Part shown: positions 48,301-55,024 of the stretch, in pieces
Numbering within the stretch: position 1 is the stretch's first letter
Layout: each line of letters starts with the position of its first letter
Source of the DNA: Persicitalea sp963803495
Lineage (GTDB): Bacteria; Bacteroidota; Bacteroidia; Cytophagales; Spirosomataceae
Direction: 5' to 3'
Assembly: GCA_963803495.1 (NCBI GenBank)
Contig: CAWDMP010000002.1
Span: 1,798,001 to 1,862,000 of the forward strand
Length of the DNA: 64,000 nucleotides
Notes under the pieces: generated by a model
What the model was told of the DNA's origin: nothing
The model's database searches: none
What the model saw: the letters and a program-made list of their open reading frames with translations, nothing else
Translations under genes and position numbers: made by a program

Positions 48301-48681
48301 TTGGGAAATGGAAGTCGTCACTACCTCTCGCGATTGCTCCCCGTACCCAATCACAACCACCTCAGACAAAGCCTGTGGGTCCGTAGTCAGGGCCAGGTCG
48401 ATGACCGATCGGTTGCCAATAGATATTTCCTGGCGTTCGTAGCCTACGTAAGAGAATACTAGGGCGTTGGCTTCCTCAGGCAGGCTGAGTCGGTAGTTGC
48501 CTTCTACATCAGTAATGGCCCCTGTGGTGGTGCCTTTTGCCAGCACATTCACCCCCGGTAAAGCCTTTCCGTTCTCGGAATCGGTCACTTTGCCAGAAAT
48601 GGTCTGCTGGGCGACGACCGGGGGAACCGCCCATAAAACTCCCAGCAGCAGGAAGCATAGATAGCGTACGTGTCTTGACAT
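45400..48681 (-). CDS. SusC/RagA-family TonB-dependent receptor of the sialic acid locus
   Basis: A 1093-residue protein starting at ATG 48681; an upstream frame extension to 48747 lies inside the promoter and has no signal peptide. It has a signal peptide (LCFLLLGVLWAVPPVVAQ), the regulatory domain ISGKVTDSENGKALPGVNV, the plug with VVVIGYGEQS and the SusC motif NPNDIESIEVLKDAASAAIYGARAANGVI near residues 210-240 (given by its parts), then a beta-barrel ending RLTANF. As the first gene of the operon it is predicted to import sialic acid or sialylated oligosaccharides. The candidate operator and promoter lie 42-94 bp upstream. Confidence 0.97.
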   Translation of the reverse strand: MSRHVRYLCFLLLGVLWAVPPVVAQQTISGKVTDSENGKALPGVNVLAKGTTTGAITDVEGNYRLSLPEEANALVFSYVGYERQEISIGNRSVIDLALTTDPQALSEVVVIGYGEQSREVVTTSISQIKGSAIQNSPSVHPVQALQGKVAGLSVNITSGQPGDGAQVFIRGGTTPNSRDGANEPLYVVDGVFREDLVGINPNDIESIEVLKDAASAAIYGARAANGVILVNTKTGKGAQSGRIRVQYAYGIDQQMRQYPWTSAEDYIRVSRIAAQRGINLGKPGERLNDTKFGYSTQVVKQPGAYGFERVTTAFLDDVVAAAGQGYVDGLINEQGYQTMEDPVTGRRILFKDNNYDTEHLFRTGISHDLSVGASGGSENGNYNVSFGYLTQGGTVRGTGSDRFTVLANGLYKVKENFRVEAGFNYQYDDIDQPRDDNGTINRSSRLPHTYRIWNDDGTPALGESPGSPRNIEHELFYRDDSYRNYRTQFRVGFDYEILSGLSLKSSASVYQRQNVLDQFERASREVSSRNMRRDQRNFNQVMLDGLLTYNKTIGQGHNVNALVGTQFVRDVDEYLRGDGANAPTDLISTLNASETERERATSSFEEGRLMSFFGRLNYDFNAKYLLGLSLRYDGSSRFAANNQWGLFPAISAGWNIHQESFWNFRPVSRMKLRASWGQAGNDNLSLSDTRGQFSTTSYQLIGGVRANRLPNNNLRWETTSTTDIGLDIGLLNNRVNVLVDYYQKLTSDRLIDRPLPAQTGFGSIRSNFGTLQNSGIEIEIGGTAIRRGDFAWDVNFNFAFNKQLITQLPENENDRNRLGGGIVWDENGNEKMVGGLAEGERPYGLWAFDFQGVYATDAEAAEAPNDLLMSGGYRTLYGGKKNGGDAIWRDVNGDNIIDERDVVFVGYRDPNKRGGWSNTFSYKNFSLRFIMDWATGHVISNGWRARANGNARNNVMTLTDVAGDGIWRQEGDQASLPRYDNASDFDNGARNHARFLSSTSNRDISLGTGNASDHTLYYKDGDWLAFREISLAYNLPNNWASKVGFADTRLSLETYNLGYLTKYDGLTPEHYDGVDEGIYPRPFQMRIRLTANF

Positions 48682-48722
48682 AATCAGAGAATTTAATAGA
48701 TGATTGAATGGAATAGATGTTT

Positions 48723-48739
48723 TGTAGTTATGTACTACA
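48723..48739. promoter_or_regulatory. Candidate GntR/NanR-type operator
   Basis: TGTAGT-N5-ACTACA is a perfect inverted repeat with TATGT between the arms. It lies just downstream of the -10 element of the SusC promoter, so it would overlap the transcription start. GntR/FCD regulators typically bind such short palindromes, and the divergent regulator gene lies about 210 bp away. This is inferred, not shown. Confidence 0.55.
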
Positions 48740-48746
48740 TATTGCA

Positions 48747-48775
48747 ATTATAAAAAATAAATGTAGGATTGTCAA
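48747..48775 (-). promoter_or_regulatory. Candidate promoter of the sialic-acid operon
   Basis: On the minus strand TTGACA (48770-48775) and TATAAT (48747-48752) are separated by exactly 17 bp. The latter is followed by TG, giving TATAATTG, close to the Bacteroidota -7 element TAnnTTTG. The -10 end lies 66 bp before the SusC start. The match to the generic sigma-70 consensus is striking, although Bacteroidota sigma factors prefer other elements. Confidence 0.6.
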
Positions 48776-48947
48776 TACTTTTTTCGAAAAAACTTCAATT
48801 TTGGCTAAAAACAACCAAAAAACCGTCATGGGTAAGGCTCTGAGTAATCAAAATTGACAGCGCTCGCACATTAATGGGGTTGGGCATCCCGCCTAAATGC
48901 GATTAATTGAATACCTTTAAAGTTTTCCTCAATTAACTAAACCCCTA

Positions 48948-49673
48948 ATGTCTTCCGATCATCGCTCAGCTACATTCGCAGAAACCCTCAGTGGCTCAGG
49001 CCTAACGCCCATTGTGAATGTGTCTATGGCTGACCAGGTTGAAGAGAAACTGAGACATTATTTCATGCAAGAAGGCTTCAAACCCGGCGATGCCCTTCCC
49101 AAAGAAATAGAAATAGCCGAGGCGCTGAATGTGAGCCGCAACGTTGTACGGGAGGCGCTGAGCCGACTGCGTATGCTCGGATTGGTGGAAACCCGAAAGC
49201 GTCGCGGAATGATTCTGGCCGAACCGGATATACTCAGTGGCTTGGAAAGGCTCCTGGAGCCTTCTTTGCTAAGCACAGATGTGCTCAAGCAACTCTTTGA
49301 ATTCAGATTGGTACTGGAAATCGGTATCGGCGATCTGCTTTTTCTTCGCATCGAAGACGCTGATGTTGCGCAGTTACGGACAATAGTAGAACAAGAGTCG
49401 GAGGCGCAGAACGATCGACACCGGGTAGAGCTGGACGTCTTATTTCACGCGACGCTATATCAAATAAGCGGAAACGAAACTCTACGGCGTTTTCAGAAAA
49501 TGCTGATGCCACTGTTTAACTACATCATCGAGACTGAAGCAGGTCCCGATGGCAAGACAGCCATTGGCTCGGTGTCGCATTCCGACTTGATCCACATTCT
49601 AGAACATGGTGACGCCGCTGAATTCCGAGAGGCAATGAAGAAGCACCTGCTGCCGCATTTTGCTTACGTTTAA
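48948..49673 (+). CDS. GntR-family regulator with FCD domain (NanR-like)
   Basis: A 241-residue regulator. Residues about 25-95 hold the winged helix (KPGDALPKEIEIAEALNVSRNVVREALSRLRMLGLVETRKRRGM). Residues about 105-235 form an FCD ligand-binding domain with metal-ligand pattern DVLFHATLYQISGN and HSDLIHILEHGDA. It is divergent from the sialic-acid operon by 266 bp and is the most likely controller of it, in the manner of NanR. The ligand is probably N-acetylneuraminate or a catabolite, which I infer from context only. Confidence 0.93.
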   Translation: MSSDHRSATFAETLSGSGLTPIVNVSMADQVEEKLRHYFMQEGFKPGDALPKEIEIAEALNVSRNVVREALSRLRMLGLVETRKRRGMILAEPDILSGLERLLEPSLLSTDVLKQLFEFRLVLEIGIGDLLFLRIEDADVAQLRTIVEQESEAQNDRHRVELDVLFHATLYQISGNETLRRFQKMLMPLFNYIIETEAGPDGKTAIGSVSHSDLIHILEHGDAAEFREAMKKHLLPHFAYV

Positions 49674-49736
49674 GTATTTGGTTTTCGAATCCATGTACTG
49701 ATTTGTTAGCAGAGAACACTACTCAAAATAGCCAAG

Positions 49737-50165
49737 CTACCTGCACCAGCCTCCATGCCTTTCCCACGACTTCCACACTCGAAAGGTTCTGCGCGAGCGA
49801 CTGTTGGACGCTGGTTCCGGTGGTCCAGCGGTTAGCGAAGAACGAGACGCCCGCCATGCCGTTCATCAAATCGCCGCCCGATTCATGAACAGTTCGCTCG
49901 TCCTGTGTGCCAAAGGCCGAATGCTCGACGTACGGGCCCAGGTGCAGTATGATCGGCACCGGTAACCTACGTGAAAGTGCGGAAGACATCTACGTTACCG
50001 TAGGCGTGGTTGTCGAAGCGATAGCCGCGCTCATTAGTGATGTTCAATTTTTGCGAGAGCGTCAGAATGGGCTCCATTTTGGGGCAGCCAGGACGTAGAA
50101 GGCGTTCAGGATGAAGTCGGTGTTGCCCGTGCTATGCTCACCATTCAACCGGAAAATTCGCTATT
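49737..50165 (-). pseudogene. Remnant of a beta-barrel outer-membrane protein 3' end
   Basis: Fragments in different frames read as one decaying C-terminal domain: GEHSTGNTDFILNAFYVLAAP, then PILTLSQKLNITNERGYRF with DNHAYGNVDVFRTFT, then ILHLGPYVEHSAFGTQ and GGDLMNGMAGVSFFANRWTTG ending VQVAWLF at 49737. At least two frame changes separate them, and the 5' part is missing. The pattern of alternating strands and the aromatic end resemble Bacteroidota transporter-like barrels. I could not name the family. The remnant separates the GntR gene from rimK. Confidence 0.5.
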
Positions 50166-50179
50166 AGTTACCCATTAGA

Positions 50180-51082
50180 CTAAACCCCCACTTTATCCCC
50201 TTCATCATGTATAATCTCCTTTTCGAGGTACTCAATGATGAGGGTGGCGACGTCGATGCCGGAGGTTTTTTCGATGCCTTCCAGGCCCGGAGAAGAGTTG
50301 ACCTCCGTGATTAAAGGTCCGCGGTGCGATTGGAGCATGTCCACGCCCGCGACCTGAACGCCCAGAGCGCGGGCGGCGGCGATGGCGGCGTGCTCTTCTT
50401 CGTCCGATAGTTTGATCGACTTGCCTTTGCCGCCTCGGTGGAGGTTGGAGCGGAAGTCACCCTCGGCGCCCTGGCGACGCATGGCGGCTACTACTTTGTT
50501 GCCAATTACGAACGCCCATATATCGGCACTCTTGGATTCGGCCACGAATTCCTGAATCAGGAAATTGGCCTTCAAGCCAAAAAACGCTTCGATGGTAGAC
50601 TTGGCGGCTTTCGAAGTCTCGGCCAGTACTACGCCCACGCCCTGGGTACCTTCCAGCAATTTGATAATCACGGACGGACCGTTGACGATCTTGATCAGCT
50701 CGTTGACCTGAGCGGGATTCTTGGCAAATACCGTTTTTGGAATCCTGACGCCTGCCTTTGACAAAATCTGCATCGAGCGCAGCTTATCACGCGACCTACC
50801 GATGGCCTGGGATCTGACGGTCGTGTGCACTTTCAACAACTCAAACTGCCGCACGACCGAGCAGCCGTAGGAGGTTACGGAGGCACCTATGCGCGGGATG
50901 ATGGCGTCGATGCCTTCGATGGCCTTTCCTTCGTAACGGATGGATGTCTTTTCGCCTTCAATGGTCAGGAAGCACTTGAAGTGGTTGATCACCACGGCCT
51001 CGTACCCCTTCTACCCAATGGCTTCCACCAGTCGTCGGGTGGAATATATATTGGGATCAGTCGATAAAACTGCGATTTTCAT
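50180..51082 (-). pseudogene. RimK-family ATP-grasp ligase with in-frame TAG at codon 24
   Basis: The frame from ATG 51082 starts MKIAVLSTDPNIYSTRRLVEAIG, then a TAG codon, then KGYEAVVINHFKCFL and an otherwise complete ATP-grasp domain (GIDAIIPRIGASVTSYG, SVIIKLLEGTQGVGVVLAE, GGKGKSIKLSDEEEHAA, GVDMLQSHRGPLITEVNSSPGLEGI). RimK-family enzymes add glutamate or other amino acids to proteins or peptides. Translation could restart at GTG 50995, giving 271 residues without the first strand. Otherwise the gene is dead by one substitution. The RimB-type protease gene lies 28 bp upstream, as in the family's usual pairing. Confidence 0.85.
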
Positions 51083-51109
51083 AGATTGGGATTGTTGAAA
51101 CGGCGATAG

Positions 51110-51538
51110 CTAGAGAGAAACGTCCACGACGAACCTGCCTTTTAGCAACCTGCGACCAAGTAAGACCGGGAAAGTCATTCTGTCGCGGTCAGCCAGCGAA
51201 AATTGCGTACGAATTCGCTTACCGGCAATCTCGACGATCGTACGGATCACGTAGCGTTCCTCCGAATTGCCAAAGGAATTCTTGACTCTGATTTCTTTGA
51301 AATCGCTGACCACGATGGGTACGTGCGCTTTTTCTTTCTTCATGTCGAGCACAAAGCTGAGTAGCGCTTGTCCTTCCCGCTCGATGAGTTTCACCTTGGA
51401 ACAGTGAAATGATGAAGTCGCCGCACCGGTATCGACCCGCGCCGGAACGTCGAACCAGTTCAACTCGGGAAAGTTGATGGTGGCGGTAGCCCCGACGGTA
51501 CCTTTCTCGACGACTTTGGGGGTGACTGCTTTTTTCAT
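51110..51538 (-). CDS. RimB-type retropepsin-like protease (PF05618)
   Basis: A 142-residue cytoplasmic protein. The retropepsin-like active-site motif is D36-T-G-A (ARVDTGAATSS), followed by the family pattern RVKNSFGNSEERYVIRTIVEI and the end GRRLLKGRFVVDVSL. Members were annotated as ATP-dependent zinc proteases, but the DTGA motif indicates an aspartic-type fold. It is the usual partner of RimK ligases and may remove the residues they add. It overlaps the holB stop by 4 bp and precedes the TAG-containing rimK gene. Confidence 0.85.
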   Translation of the reverse strand: MKKAVTPKVVEKGTVGATATINFPELNWFDVPARVDTGAATSSFHCSKVKLIEREGQALLSFVLDMKKEKAHVPIVVSDFKEIRVKNSFGNSEERYVIRTIVEIAGKRIRTQFSLADRDRMTFPVLLGRRLLKGRFVVDVSL

Positions 51539-52662
51539 GCGCCTCTTTGGAACAATTGGGTTACGGTAAGGGAAAGGTCCAGGAACACCATCTTGGCGCG
51601 CACGTTTCGTTCGGTGTGGTAGTAGGCCTCGTTGGTTTCGGCCACCATGCGTTCCAGCGACGCGACGGGCACGGCTTTAGAGAAATTCTGCACGAAGGTA
51701 AGTTCTTCTTCCGCCACCCGCAATAGGGCGCCCGCGCCCTGCGTCCACAGCAGCATATCGCGGAAAAGCCGGAGGGCGTAGTCAAAGATTCCCTTTTGCC
51801 GGTCTTTGCTCATGCCGTCGAAACTGTCGGCCATTTTGACCAGTGCCACCAGGTCGCGCTTGAAGCAGGCCCGCATCCACTCGCCAAACCAATCGTGGTG
51901 GCTGACCTCCTTCTCATGCAGCAGCTGCCGGGCCAGCGACAGGTCGCCGTCGCAAAGGTAGGCAACCCGCTTGGCGCGGTTTTCGTCGGCGTTGTGATGT
52001 TTTTGTAAATAATCCTGCACGTCAGCATCGCTGAAAGCAGGAATCGCCAGCCGCTGGGTACGCGAAATGATGGTCGTGATGAGCTTGTCGGACTGCTCGG
52101 TCACGAGCAGAAAAAGTGTTTTGGGTGGCGGCTCTTCCAGGATCTTCAGTAGCGCGTTGGCGGCAGCGATGTTGAGTAGTTCCGGCTGCCAAAGGATCAT
52201 GATCTTGTACTCAGCCTCGAAGGATTTCAGCGACAGCTTACCGATAATCGCCCGCGCTTCCTTGATTGGGATGATGCCCTGCTGATTATTGGTGGCCTTG
52301 ATGAACGCCAGCCATTCCGCCAACGTACGGAAGGGGCTGTCTCCGATAAATTCTCGCCAAGCGGGCGTCAACTCGCCCAGCAGATCCTCGCCGTCCTTGG
52401 GCGAGCGCGGCAGCGGGAATATCGAATGCAAATCCGGGTGGATGAGTTTGTTCATCTTGACGCAGGAAGCGCATTCGCCGCAGGCGTCAGTCTCCTGCCG
52501 ATTTTCGCAGTTGACGTAGGTCGCAAAAGCCAGCGCCAGCGCCAGACCACCACCGCCACTCGCACCGTCGAACAGCAGCGCGTGTGCCACGTGGCTCTGC
52601 CGCACCGCGCGCCGCAGGGTGTTTTTGGTATTTTCTAAACCGGGAAGGTCTTTAAAGAGCAA
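51535..52662 (-). CDS. holB: DNA polymerase III delta-prime-type clamp-loader subunit
   Basis: A 375-residue protein of the clamp-loader AAA+ family. It has a structural zinc-binding cluster (C52, C61, C64 and C67 in ENRQETDACGECASC), a sensor-like ANALLKILEEPP segment and the arginine-finger region SRTQRL, where the classical third residue is Cys. The P-loop is degenerate (GASGGGGLA, lacking the usual Lys-Thr/Ser), consistent with a delta-prime subunit that does not bind ATP. It should help load the beta clamp at replication forks. RimB follows with a 4-bp overlap, which is an unexpected operon partner. Confidence 0.9.
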   Translation of the reverse strand: MLFKDLPGLENTKNTLRRAVRQSHVAHALLFDGASGGGGLALALAFATYVNCENRQETDACGECASCVKMNKLIHPDLHSIFPLPRSPKDGEDLLGELTPAWREFIGDSPFRTLAEWLAFIKATNNQQGIIPIKEARAIIGKLSLKSFEAEYKIMILWQPELLNIAAANALLKILEEPPPKTLFLLVTEQSDKLITTIISRTQRLAIPAFSDADVQDYLQKHHNADENRAKRVAYLCDGDLSLARQLLHEKEVSHHDWFGEWMRACFKRDLVALVKMADSFDGMSKDRQKGIFDYALRLFRDMLLWTQGAGALLRVAEEELTFVQNFSKAVPVASLERMVAETNEAYYHTERNVRAKMVFLDLSLTVTQLFQRGA

Positions 52663-52666
52663 GAGA

Positions 52667-52805
52667 GTTTGTGAGTTTAAAGTTCAGGAGTTTATGAGTG
52701 AGGGCGCGATGGCTGGGGTACCCCGTGCTGTTTGAGTTTCATGAGAAAAAGGTGCGAGAAAATACTCATAACTGCAGCGGCGAACTGCTCATAAACTCAT
52801 AAGCT
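52667..52805. repeat. Word-repeat inverted repeat around the 3' end of the GlmU-like gene
   Basis: The left arm has repeated GAGTTT/ATGAGT words (52667-52700). The right arm has CTCATAACTGC and CTCATAAACTCATAAGCTC (52767-52804), which overlap the last codons of the GlmU-like gene. The two arms pair imperfectly around about 65 bp of loop. Confidence 0.55.
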
Positions 52806-53968
52806 CTTTCTAAGACCGCCTCCCTTTTTTCATCAAACGCCTCCCCACGTCGCCGCATGGTTTCTTTGATCACTTGCAATGCTTTATCGTAGCGGTAGGG
52901 CGTGAAGCCTTCACCCTGGCCGCCCCACGAGAACGATGGGATGTGCTTGGGTTGGAAGCCTGCACCGAATACGTTGACATTCACGCCCACGACGGTACCC
53001 GTGTTGAACATCGTGCTGATGCCCGCTTTGGTGTAATCACCCATGAAGAGGCCGCAGAAGATTCGGCCGGTGTCTTCCAATTGCTGAGTGGCGTAATTGT
53101 AAAGTTTGACGTTGGTGTAGTCGTTCTTGAGGTTGGAGTTGTTGGTGTTCGCGCCCAAGTTGCACCACTCGCCGATCACGGCATTGCCCAGGTACCCGTC
53201 GTGCGCCTTGTTGCTGTACCCGAAGAACACGGAATTATTTACCTCTCCGCCTACTTTACAATACGGGCCGACGGTCGTATTAGGCCTGATCTTCGCACCC
53301 TGTCCGATGACCGCTCCCTCGCCCAACGCAAAAGGTCCCTGGACGATCGCGCCTTCGCTGAGCGTGGCGTTTTTACCAATATATATCGGTCCGCCCTCGG
53401 CGTTTAGGATAGCGGCGCGGATCGTGGCCCCCTCTTCAACAAATATATTTTCCGGCGCATAGCAACGTGTATGTGGGTCGGTGATGGCTTGGGAGGTACG
53501 ATCAGCCGTAATCCGACTACAGTCGGCGATGATCTGGGTTCCGTTTTCCACAAAAATATCCCACAGGTTTTCAATCGCGACGTACGCACCCGAAAAAACG
53601 GATTCCTGTAAAGCGTTCGTTTCCTGTTCCGGTGTCCAGTCGGCTTGCGCGGTTTTGACGGCTAGTACACTACGATCTCGGGTACTTCGCAAAACGCTTT
53701 CGGCGGGAAGCCGGGTGATAGCTGCCTTCAGTTCCGGGTTGGGGCACGATGCGCCGCTTATGTAAAGTTGTTGGTCGGAAATGGTACGCGGAAACAACTC
53801 CTGTAAATAGCGCTCAGTACCGTAGGATACCTCAGCCTTCAACTCATGCGCCCACTTCTCGGCCAGCGTCAAGATGCCGCAACGAATGGCGGCGACGGGG
53901 CGGGTGAAGGTGAAGGGCAAGAGTTGCGCCCGTACTTTGGGGGGGTCGAATAAAACTACGGAAGCCAT
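52766..53968 (-). CDS. GlmU-like nucleotidyltransferase with left-handed beta-helix
   Basis: A 400-residue protein. The N-terminal half (residues 1-190) has a nucleotidyltransferase-like start (VVLFDPPKVRAQLLPFTFTRPVAAIRCGILTLAEKW) with a short insertion. The C-terminal half (about 195-365) is a left-handed parallel beta-helix with hexapeptide repeats (IRAAILNAEGGPIYIGKNATLSEGAIVQGPFALGEGAVIG). This matches the alternative bacterial GlmU-like family found in Bacteroidota. A role in UDP-N-acetylglucosamine or related sugar-nucleotide formation is likely but not proven for this member. The gene lies downstream of a strong hairpin after rpmE2 and is probably transcribed separately. Confidence 0.9.
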   Translation of the reverse strand: MASVVLFDPPKVRAQLLPFTFTRPVAAIRCGILTLAEKWAHELKAEVSYGTERYLQELFPRTISDQQLYISGASCPNPELKAAITRLPAESVLRSTRDRSVLAVKTAQADWTPEQETNALQESVFSGAYVAIENLWDIFVENGTQIIADCSRITADRTSQAITDPHTRCYAPENIFVEEGATIRAAILNAEGGPIYIGKNATLSEGAIVQGPFALGEGAVIGQGAKIRPNTTVGPYCKVGGEVNNSVFFGYSNKAHDGYLGNAVIGEWCNLGANTNNSNLKNDYTNVKLYNYATQQLEDTGRIFCGLFMGDYTKAGISTMFNTGTVVGVNVNVFGAGFQPKHIPSFSWGGQGEGFTPYRYDKALQVIKETMRRRGEAFDEKREAVLERAYEFMSSSPLQL

Positions 53969-54019
53969 AAGTCAGCAAATGTTCCGCCCAAATTTCGCTT
54001 TTTTCTGTCAAGCACCAAA

Positions 54020-54061
54020 AAACGGGGCAGTTCCTTTGCGAACAAAGGAACTGCCCCGTTT
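54020..54061. terminator. Perfect bidirectional terminator hairpin between rpmE2 and the GlmU-like gene
   Basis: AAACGGGGCAGTTCCTTTG, a CGAA loop and CAAAGGAACTGCCCCGTTT form a perfect 19-bp stem. It is flanked by A-rich and T-rich runs in the two orientations. Its placement suits termination of the rpmE2 transcript. Confidence 0.9.
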
Positions 54062-54096
54062 CATCAAAAAATGTTATCGAAGACTTAGGCTTCCTC

Positions 54097-54399
54097 CTAC
54101 TCCTTGGCGGGCTCCTCTACTTTCGTCTGCTCCTGCACTTTAGCTTGCTCTTGCTCTTTGTTGCCGTAGCGCTTGCGGAACTTGTCCACGCGGCCAGCAG
54201 TGTCTACCAGGACATTCTTGCCCGTGTAGAAGGGGTGCGACATCGAGGAAACTTCCACTTTATAGACGGGGTACGTCTTGCCGTCCTCCATTTCGATCGT
54301 CTCGTCGGTCTGGATCGTGGAGCGGGTGATGAATTTGTGTTCGCTGGAAAGGTCGAGGAATACCACGTCGCGGTACTCAGGATGAATATCTTTTCTCAT
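54097..54399 (-). CDS. rpmE2: Type B 50S ribosomal protein L31 with Glu/Lys/Gln-rich tail
   Basis: A 100-residue protein starting at ATG 54399; earlier in-frame starts have no family support. It has the type B pattern (MRKDIHPEYRDVVFLDLSSEHKF, SMSHPFYTGKN, VDKFRKRYG) without the zinc-binding CxxC of type A. Type B forms replace the zinc form under zinc limitation in many bacteria, but this window shows no Zur site I can support. The usual length is about 80-90 residues; the extra C-terminal tail is made of E, Q, K, A and V. The 625 bp upstream to nrdA contain no gene. Confidence 0.95.
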   Translation of the reverse strand: MRKDIHPEYRDVVFLDLSSEHKFITRSTIQTDETIEMEDGKTYPVYKVEVSSMSHPFYTGKNVLVDTAGRVDKFRKRYGNKEQEQAKVQEQTKVEEPAKE

Positions 54400-55024
54400 C
54401 TTACTATCTATTGTATTGTGACTGTGTTGTTTACGCTTTTCTGAAAAAGGACTGCAAAAATACGGACTTAATCCCGAATCTCCCAAGCCTGACCCGTTAT
54501 TTTTTGCAGACCTGACCACTTGCTCATTTTTTGGCTCGAAACATTGTCCGTCTTTCCGGTTCATGTCTTTCAAACCTTATCTTTAAAACTTCCGACGGCC
54601 GCACATCGCACGACCGTCATGCTTGACCCGCGCCACGCCTACTGGCCGGAAAGGGGCCTATTCAAATATTTTTACCAGATCACTTGCATTTTGGTAAAAA
54701 TTTCTTAACGTATTTTCTTTCATAACCGACTGATTCATAACTTAGTAACCAAAGAAAATTCTGAAAAATTTTTTTGTGGTACTATTCTAGTAAAATCAGA
54801 TTTTGACACGTTTGGCTAACCGGCTTTGAATAAGAATCTTAACATTTTGGTAATATTGAGATTGATTAGATTTTTCAAAGTGAAGTTTGAAGTACCCTCA
54901 AAACCGAATTGTTTATGTCGGCCGAAAGCCGTTATTTCAGGAAATTTTTAGTGTCGAAACTTCCTTCCGAAACCCACAGCTTACCCATAAAAAACCAAAC
55001 TACTACCTTTAAAACCAGCAGCAC
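54400..55024. other. Gene-free AT-rich region between divergent rpmE2 and nrdA
   Basis: No coding frame with family support, RNA gene or repeat is visible. Near 54720-54860 the DNA is strikingly AT-rich (TTTTCTTTC, AAAATTTTTTTG, AATCTTAACATTTTGG), and it probably holds the promoters of both genes. I could not identify a NrdR box or a riboswitch. Confidence 0.6.
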
